A DNA stretch of 58,398 bases from Martinezella calliandrae (GTDB lineage: Bacteria; Pseudomonadota; Alphaproteobacteria; Rhizobiales; Rhizobiaceae). The stretch is from contig NZ_JARFYN010000043.1 in NCBI RefSeq assembly GCF_030272695.1, positions 1 to 58,398 on the forward strand, in the 5' to 3' direction. Position numbers and translations under genes: made by a program. Below the pieces are notes generated by a model. It was not told the origin of the DNA, ran no database searches, and saw only the letters and a list, made by a program, of their open reading frames with translations. Shown in pieces: positions 53,288-58,398 of the stretch. Position 1 is the stretch's first letter. Each line of letters begins with the position of its first letter.

Positions 53288-53428
53288 ATAAATTCCCTAT
53301 GGTTAATGAAATGACAATGGCTGCGACCCGGCCCGGTCTCTCCACTTCGGAAGCCGGAACGATGGGTACCACAAGGGCCGGCCGGTTTGGAATGCGGGCA
53401 CTTGCCCGAGGTTGGAAGGCGAGGGGTA

Positions 53429-54256
53429 ATGATCCGTTTCGACGCTTTGGCGCTGGCCGCGATGATGGCGAGCGCGTTTGCGGGCACTGCTTTTGCAGCC
53501 GATCTGCCGCCGGAAATCAAGATGCCCGAAGTCAGCGTCAAGGATGCCCAGGGTTGGTACGTGCGCGGCGATGTCGGCTACGCGGTCAACGCCAGCCACG
53601 ATGATACGACCTTCCGCACCTACGATCCCGCCAGCGGCTACGGCTCCGGGCGTTTCGATTCCGACCGCTTCAGCGGCGATTTTTCTGGTGGCCTCGGCGT
53701 CGGTTATCAGTTTAACGACCTCATCCGCGCCGATCTCACCGGTGACTATTTCAGCGGTGATTTCGATGGTCGCATGGCGAGCGTTTCGCCTTGCGCCGGC
53801 GGCGCAGGCGGCACGGGGTGCTCCACCAGGGCGCGGTCCTCTTTCAAAGCTGGCAGTCTTATGGCTAACGGCTATGTCGATCTCGGCACGCTCGCGGGCT
53901 TCACGCCCTATGTCGGTGCTGGCATCGGCGCGACCAGGGTCTCCTGGAGCAGCGTCAATGCCATCGGGTCCTGTGTGGACGGTGTCTCCGGCTGCGGCGG
54001 CGCCGCTTCAGTCAGCGCGCGTTATCCCGGCGAAAGCGACTGGCGCATGACTTACGCCTTGATGGCCGGCGTCACCTATGAGGTAACGCCGAATGTGAAG
54101 CTGGATCTTGGCTATCGCTTCTCGCACGTCGCCAGGGGCGACATGTTTCGCTATTCGGCTGCCGATACGGCCGCCGGCGCCGGCGGCACGATGGGCCGTG
54201 ACGGAGCCCTGTCGCGACACGAGATCCGCATCGGTTTGCGAATCACTACCTGGTAG
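53429..54256 (+). CDS. Omp25/Omp31-like outer-membrane porin (second copy)
   Basis: A 275-residue outer-membrane protein related to the preceding gene: a signal peptide (about 1-24, MMASAFAGTAFAADL), then GWYVRGDVGYAVN, LGVGYQFNDLIRADLTGDYF, FTPYVGAGIGATRVSW and MTYALMAGVTYEVTPNVKLDLGYRF, ending in a C-terminal aromatic (TTW) as outer-membrane barrels do. The two are diverged paralogues sharing the framework while the loops differ. The ATG at 53429 follows GAGGGG. It converges on the GT25 gene 8 bp away with no visible terminator. Confidence 0.86.
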   Translation: MIRFDALALAAMMASAFAGTAFAADLPPEIKMPEVSVKDAQGWYVRGDVGYAVNASHDDTTFRTYDPASGYGSGRFDSDRFSGDFSGGLGVGYQFNDLIRADLTGDYFSGDFDGRMASVSPCAGGAGGTGCSTRARSSFKAGSLMANGYVDLGTLAGFTPYVGAGIGATRVSWSSVNAIGSCVDGVSGCGGAASVSARYPGESDWRMTYALMAGVTYEVTPNVKLDLGYRFSHVARGDMFRYSAADTAAGAGGTMGRDGALSRHEIRIGLRITTW

Positions 54257-54264
54257 ATTGCCGC

Positions 54265-55056
54265 CTATGGCGTCGTGAGCACGTAGGCGATCCGGCGAAA
54301 GAAATCCAAGGTACGGAAGAGATGCGCGGGAATGCGCTGCCATGCGGGGGATTTCGCGGCCCGATAGTCGCGTCGCCAGCCAATCATCGTCGTCTTCTGA
54401 AGCGGGCTGAAACCGACGACATTGCTGCGTGTGGTGAAGATCGATGTGTTCGTATCCCAACCGCGCTCGATCGCGACATCCCAGGGTAAGGACATGACCG
54501 CGAGCGACTTGACGATCTTTTGCGCGCCGCTGCGCGTCACCAGATAGCAGGCCGTCGAACCCTGCGGGCCGAAGAGGCAGCGGCCAATCACGTCTCCCGT
54601 GCGACTGTGCGCCGCCGCGCGGAAGCCGCCCCAGCGGTGATTGACAAGCTTGATCACCTCGGCGTTGGGAGCCGCTTCCTTTGCCGCCATGGCGCGGTCA
54701 AGAAGGTTGCTTTCCAGTGCGATGTCGTCTTCGATAATGACAGCAGATTCGCTGCCGTCGGCCAGGAATTGAAGCAGCGCCAGCAGGTGGCTGCGATAGC
54801 AACCATATTCACCAGGCAGGATTATTCTGCCGTGCCGTCGCCGGAAACGATCGTGATCGACGTCGATCCATTGCGATCGCTGCAAAAGAGCGCCATCGAC
54901 ACTTTCGACGCGCTCGATTCTTATGCCGAATGCATCGCTCTGTCGCTGAATTTCCGCCAACCTGTCCGTCGCCCGACCGATGTTGATGAGATAGACCGGC
55001 AGCGGCTGCACGGGCACGCTAAGGCTTTGGGAAAGTGCGCCTTGGTACAAAGACAT
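54265..55056 (-). CDS. Glycosyltransferase family 25 (LPS type)
   Basis: A 263-residue GT25 protein: PVYLINIGRATDRLAEIQRQ near the start, GEYGCYRSHLLALLQFL, the acidic metal motif SAVIIEDDIALE (EDD near residue 110) and the late STACYLVTRSGAQKIV and MSLPWDVAIERGW. Such enzymes add galactose or glucose to LPS core; the acceptor here is unknown. It stands alone on the minus strand next to the porins. Confidence 0.87.
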   Translation of the reverse strand: MSLYQGALSQSLSVPVQPLPVYLINIGRATDRLAEIQRQSDAFGIRIERVESVDGALLQRSQWIDVDHDRFRRRHGRIILPGEYGCYRSHLLALLQFLADGSESAVIIEDDIALESNLLDRAMAAKEAAPNAEVIKLVNHRWGGFRAAAHSRTGDVIGRCLFGPQGSTACYLVTRSGAQKIVKSLAVMSLPWDVAIERGWDTNTSIFTTRSNVVGFSPLQKTTMIGWRRDYRAAKSPAWQRIPAHLFRTLDFFRRIAYVLTTP

Positions 55057-55276
55057 TTGAAAGACGTTTGTTCGTTATTTGTCGGCGCCGACCATTCAAC
55101 GCCCTTAACATATGGTGGGTGTCCGCGAAGATGCCAGCTTTTGTGTGGCTAACGTAACGCAATTGTGTGGTGCGAAGCTTATCCACCGGCATCATTGCTG
55201 CACGAAATCGTGAGCGCTTCCATCCGCTTCACTTTACCTATTGCGCCAACGGGTTGCTTCCAATATATCCGGCGGC

Positions 55277-55324
55277 GGGACACTCCTCCCCAACGAGGAG
55301 CTTTCTATCTGAGAGGATAGCATC
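55277..55324 (+). promoter_or_regulatory. serC-motif RNA leader
   Basis: Two hairpins sit directly before the serC start: CTCCTC/GAGGAG (55283-55288 with 55295-55300) and CTATC/GATAG (55305-55309 with 55316-55320), the second ending three to four bases before the ATG. This matches the serC RNA motif described upstream of serC in alphaproteobacteria, a candidate regulatory element of unknown ligand. The second stem holds the ribosome-binding region (GAGAGG in its loop), so it could control initiation. Confidence 0.65.
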
Positions 55325-56503
55325 ATGACTAAGCTCGCAAAGCCGGACATCCGTCCGAACAATACCCATTTTTCTTCTGGCCCCTGCTCGAAGCGCCCCG
55401 GTTGGACGCTCGGTGCTCTTTCCGACGCGGCTCTTGGCCGTTCGCACCGTGCGAAAGTCGGCAAGGCCAAGCTGAAGCAGGCCATCGATCTCACCCGCGA
55501 AGTTCTTGAAGTGCCGGCGGACTATCGCATCGGCATCGTTCCGGCTTCCGACACCGGCGCCGTCGAAATGGCGCTCTGGTCGCTCCTTGGCGAGCGCGGC
55601 GTCGACATGCTCGCTTGGGAAAGCTTCGGTGCCGGCTGGGTTACCGACGTCGTCAAGCAGCTGAAGCTAAAGGACGTCCGCAAGCTTGAGGCCGGCTACG
55701 GCGAGCTGCCCGATCTTTCCGCTGTCGATTTCGACCGCGATGTGGTCTTCACCTGGAACGGCACGACCTCTGGCGTCCGTGTTCCGAGCGCCGATTTCAT
55801 TCCGGCTGACCGCAAGGGCCTGACGATCTGCGACGCCACCTCGGCCGCTTTCGCGCAGGACCTCGATTTTGCCAAGCTCGATGTCGTCACCTTCTCCTGG
55901 CAGAAGGTCCTGGGCGGCGAGGGTGCGCATGGCATCATCATCCTTTCGCCACGCGCCGTCGAGCGCCTGACCACCTATCAGCCGGCTTGGCCGCTGCCGA
56001 AAATTTTCCGCATGACCAGCGGCGGCAAGCTGATCGAAGGCATCTTCACCGGCGAAACCATCAATACGCCGTCGATGCTTTGCGTCGAAGATTATATCGA
56101 TGCGCTGCTCTGGGCGAAGGAACTCGGCGGCCTGAAGGCGCTGATCGGCCGCGCCGACGCCAACGCCAAGGTGATCCACGACTTCGTTGACGCCAATGAT
56201 TGGATCGCCAATCTCGCCATCAAGGCCGAGACAGCGTCCAATACCTCCGTTTGCCTGAAGATCGTCGACAAGGATGTCGCCGCTCTCGATGCCGATGGCC
56301 AGGCGAATTTTGCCAAGGGCGTGGTCGCGCTTCTCGAAAAGGAAGGCGTCGCCTATGACGTCGGCCACTATCGCGACGCGCCTTCGGGCCTGCGCATCTG
56401 GGCGGGTGCGACGATCGAAGCCACCGACATGCAGAAGCTGATGCCCTGGCTCTCCTGGGCTTTCGAAACGCAGAAGGCGACGCTCTCCCAGGCTGCTGCC
56501 TGA
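55325..56503 (+). CDS. serC: Phosphoserine aminotransferase
   Basis: A 392-residue PLP enzyme converting 3-phosphohydroxypyruvate to phosphoserine. NTHFSSGPCSKRPGW opens it, ICDATSAAFAQDLDFAKLDVVTFSWQKVLGGEGAHGIIILS carries the PLP-binding lysine (SWQK near 196), and FTGETINTPSMLCVEDY follows. This is the longer alphaproteobacterial SerC type. It is followed 147 bp later by serA, the preceding pathway step. Confidence 0.94.
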   Translation: MTKLAKPDIRPNNTHFSSGPCSKRPGWTLGALSDAALGRSHRAKVGKAKLKQAIDLTREVLEVPADYRIGIVPASDTGAVEMALWSLLGERGVDMLAWESFGAGWVTDVVKQLKLKDVRKLEAGYGELPDLSAVDFDRDVVFTWNGTTSGVRVPSADFIPADRKGLTICDATSAAFAQDLDFAKLDVVTFSWQKVLGGEGAHGIIILSPRAVERLTTYQPAWPLPKIFRMTSGGKLIEGIFTGETINTPSMLCVEDYIDALLWAKELGGLKALIGRADANAKVIHDFVDANDWIANLAIKAETASNTSVCLKIVDKDVAALDADGQANFAKGVVALLEKEGVAYDVGHYRDAPSGLRIWAGATIEATDMQKLMPWLSWAFETQKATLSQAAA

Positions 56504-56519
56504 GATCATAGCGTTCCCC

Positions 56520-56542
56520 GGCTCCGCCAAGAGGGCGGAGCC
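56520..56542 (+). terminator. Hairpin between serC and serA
   Basis: A nine-pair stem GGCTCCGCC/GGCGGAGCC with a five-base loop, 17 bases past the serC stop. There is no T-run after it, so it may be an mRNA processing or partial-termination signal. Confidence 0.4.
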
Positions 56543-56650
56543 CAGCATTGGCGAATTTCTCGTTATATTCACGCAATTCCAGAGGGAAATCCGTTTCGCA
56601 TTTTTCCCGGAATTGCTCGTCACCGCCGACCCTTTTTTCAGGAGGCCTCA

Positions 56651-58246
56651 ATGGCACCTCGCGTTCTCGTATCCGACGAACTGTCGGAAACCGCCGTCCA
56701 GATCTTTCGCGATCGCGGCGTCGAAGTCGATTTCCAGCCGCAACTCGGCAAGGACAAAGACAAGCTGCTCGAAATCATCGGCAATTATGACGGCCTTGCC
56801 ATCCGTTCCGCCACCAAGGTGACGGAAAAGATCATTGAAGCGGCGAAGAATCTGAAGGTCGTCGGTCGCGCCGGCATCGGCGTCGACAACGTCGATATCC
56901 CGGCCGCTTCGCGCCGCGGTATCATCGTCATGAACACGCCCTTCGGCAATTCGATCACAACAGCCGAGCACGCGATCGCCCTGATGTTCGCCGTTGCTCG
57001 GCAACTTCCTTCCGCCGACGCTTCGACCCAGGCAGGCAAGTGGGAAAAGTCGAAGTTTATGGGTGTCGAAATCACCGGCAAGACGCTCGGCGTCATCGGC
57101 GCCGGCAACATCGGCTCCATTGTCATTGCCCGCGCCATCGGCCTGAAGATGCATATCGTTGCCTATGACCCGTTCCTTTCAAAGGAACGGGCCGAGGAAA
57201 TGGGTGTCGTCAAGGTCGAGCTCGACGAGCTTTTCGCCCGCGCTGATTTCATCACGTTGCACGTGCCGCTGACGGACAAGACGCGCAACATAATCGACGC
57301 CGACGCGCTTGCGAAGACGAAGCCTGGCGTGCGCATCATCAATTGCGCCCGCGGCGGTCTGGTGGATGAGGCAGCGCTTGCCGCAGCCATCAAGTCTGGC
57401 CATGTCGCTGGTGCCGCCTTCGACGTGTTCGAAGTCGAGCCTGCCAAGGAAAGCCCGCTATTCGGCCTACCGAACGTCGTCTGCACGCCGCATCTCGGCG
57501 CATCGACGACGGAAGCCCAGGAGAATGTCGCCTTACAGGTGGCCGAGCAGATGTCGGACTATCTGGTCAAGGGCGCGGTTTCCAACGCCATCAACATGCC
57601 CTCGATCACCGCCGAAGAAGCGCCGATCCTGAAGCCGTTTATCAAGCTTGCCGACGTCCTCGGCGCCTTCGTCGGCCAGGTGACGGAAGATCCGATCAAG
57701 GAAATCGAGATCCTCTACGACGGCGTCACCGCCGGCATGAACACCAAGGCGCTGACGAGTGCGCTATTGGCCGGCCTCATCCGCAACCAGGTTGCCGACG
57801 TCAACATGGTTTCGGCGCCGATCATGATCAAGGAAAAGGGCATCGTGCTCGCCGAGGTCAAGCGCGACAAGACCGGCGTCTATGACGGCTACATCAAGCT
57901 GACGGTCACCACCGATAGCATGACTCGCTCGATTGCCGGCACTGTCTTCTCCGATGGCAAGCCGCGCTTCATTCAGATCAAGGGCATCAATCTCGACGCC
58001 GATGTCGGCAGCCACATGGTCTATATCGCGAATACAGACGTTCCCGGCATGATCGGATTCATCGGCACGACGCTGGGTGCCGCCAATGTCAACATCGCCA
58101 ACTTCCAGCTCGGCCGCGACAAGCAAGGCGGCGATGCTATCGCGCTGCTTTATGTCGATGGCCCGATCAACGACGAGGTTCTGACCAAGTTGACCGCCAA
58201 CCAGGCAATCCGCCAGGCAAAGCCGCTGGTGTTCAACGTCGACTAA
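56651..58246 (+). CDS. serA: D-3-phosphoglycerate dehydrogenase
   Basis: A 531-residue enzyme committing 3-phosphoglycerate to serine synthesis. It has an N-terminal substrate domain, an NAD-binding domain (about 100-290) with TLGVIGAGNIGSIVIARA and IINCARGGLVDEAAL, the catalytic histidine in TPHLGASTTEAQ, an intervening domain, and a C-terminal ACT domain (about 455-531; VYIANTDVPGMIGFIGTTLGAANVNIANFQLGRD) that usually senses serine. The ATG at 56651 follows AGGAGG. The pathway partner serC is upstream. Confidence 0.96.
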   Translation: MAPRVLVSDELSETAVQIFRDRGVEVDFQPQLGKDKDKLLEIIGNYDGLAIRSATKVTEKIIEAAKNLKVVGRAGIGVDNVDIPAASRRGIIVMNTPFGNSITTAEHAIALMFAVARQLPSADASTQAGKWEKSKFMGVEITGKTLGVIGAGNIGSIVIARAIGLKMHIVAYDPFLSKERAEEMGVVKVELDELFARADFITLHVPLTDKTRNIIDADALAKTKPGVRIINCARGGLVDEAALAAAIKSGHVAGAAFDVFEVEPAKESPLFGLPNVVCTPHLGASTTEAQENVALQVAEQMSDYLVKGAVSNAINMPSITAEEAPILKPFIKLADVLGAFVGQVTEDPIKEIEILYDGVTAGMNTKALTSALLAGLIRNQVADVNMVSAPIMIKEKGIVLAEVKRDKTGVYDGYIKLTVTTDSMTRSIAGTVFSDGKPRFIQIKGINLDADVGSHMVYIANTDVPGMIGFIGTTLGAANVNIANFQLGRDKQGGDAIALLYVDGPINDEVLTKLTANQAIRQAKPLVFNVD

Positions 58247-58274
58247 ACTTGCTCCTCCCAAGAGCGACATGTGA

Positions 58275-58305
58275 GCCCGGTGCAGGAAACTGCGCCGGGC
58301 TTTTT
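58275..58305 (+). terminator. Rho-independent terminator of serA
   Basis: GCCCGG (58275-58280) pairs with CCGGGC (58295-58300), extended inward by four more pairs, followed by TTTTTGTTG. The group II intron begins right after this tail. Confidence 0.88.
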
Positions 58306-58309
58306 GTTG

Positions 58310-58398
58310 GTGCGCCCAGCATGGGCGCATTCTTGTGGGTGGAAGTCCCACCGTGAGCTGGTCATGGCGAGCGAAGAGAAGCGCAACTGCGGAAGGGC
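58310..58398 (+). mobile_element. Group II intron, 5' end
   Basis: The sequence from 58310 opens GTGCG, the group II intron 5' consensus, and goes on CCCAGCATGGGCGCA then GGGTGGAAGTCCCACC. This closely follows the domain I opening of group II introns such as the Oceanobacillus group IIC intron (GUGUGCCCGGCAUGGGUGCA...). The insertion point is nine bases past the serA terminator stem, within its T-rich tail, the target preference known for group IIC introns. The intron runs off the window; its maturase is not visible. Confidence 0.75.

Overview
The window is alphaproteobacterial chromosome from a Rhizobium/Agrobacterium-type organism. High GC at third codon positions, rcdA, sqdBDC, an MprF(LpiA)-AcvB pair, tandem Omp25-like porins and a leader resembling the alphaproteobacterial serC RNA motif all point to Rhizobium, possibly the R. 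tropici group, where lpiA/acvB and a ClC gene (sycA) are known acid-tolerance and symbiosis genes. The species is an inference. I see no tRNA, rRNA, prophage, transposase or CRISPR array.

Layout. 1-98 is the 3' end (domains V and VI) of a group II intron. 228-3958 (mostly minus): rcdA, an MFS transporter followed by a DUF1192 protein, a tiny membrane protein, and a PhzF isomerase. 4191-12223 (minus): a central-carbon block of transketolase, gapA, a K+/H+ antiporter, pgk and class I fructose-bisphosphate aldolase. 12624-13326 (plus): a DUF4164 coiled-coil protein and ZapA, then a probable 6S RNA. 13632-26355: an accessory-looking block with ClC and a divergent MarR regulator, three SDR genes with HTH or LysR regulators beside two of them, the lpiA-acvB operon, a VOC protein and a HAD phosphatase. 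26461-30830: 5-formyl-THF cyclo-ligase, YmdB-type phosphodiesterase, a secreted MBL protein, YebC and a luciferase-like oxidoreductase. 31025-35727 (plus): ruvC, a VapBC toxin-antitoxin pair, ruvA, a PIN-domain remnant, ruvB, a metallophosphoesterase and DinB. 35696-38708 (minus): sqdBDC for sulfolipid synthesis. 38843-49358 (plus): ybgC, tolQRA, an extra TolA C-terminal-domain paralogue, tolB, pal, cpoB, tilS and ftsH. 49497-54256: a GDCCVxC cysteine-rich protein, glmM, an SH3 protein (minus) and two Omp25-like porins. 54265-58246: a GT25 glycosyltransferase (minus), serC and serA. At 58310 the 5' end of a group II intron begins directly behind the serA terminator.

Themes. Much of the window concerns the envelope (Tol-Pal, porins, sulfolipid, lysyl-PG, GlmM). 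CtrA-type boxes (TTAA-N7-TTAA) lie upstream of rcdA, whose product helps degrade CtrA in Caulobacter, and of both porins, with weaker versions before tolQ and pal. The most unusual points are the stand-alone TolA-domain paralogue inside the tol operon, the toxin-antitoxin pair and degenerate PIN ORF threaded through ruvCAB with 4-nt overlaps, two SDRs with the same replacement of the YxxxK motif, and group II intron ends at both window edges, which suggests that the window is a whole contig broken at a repeated intron.
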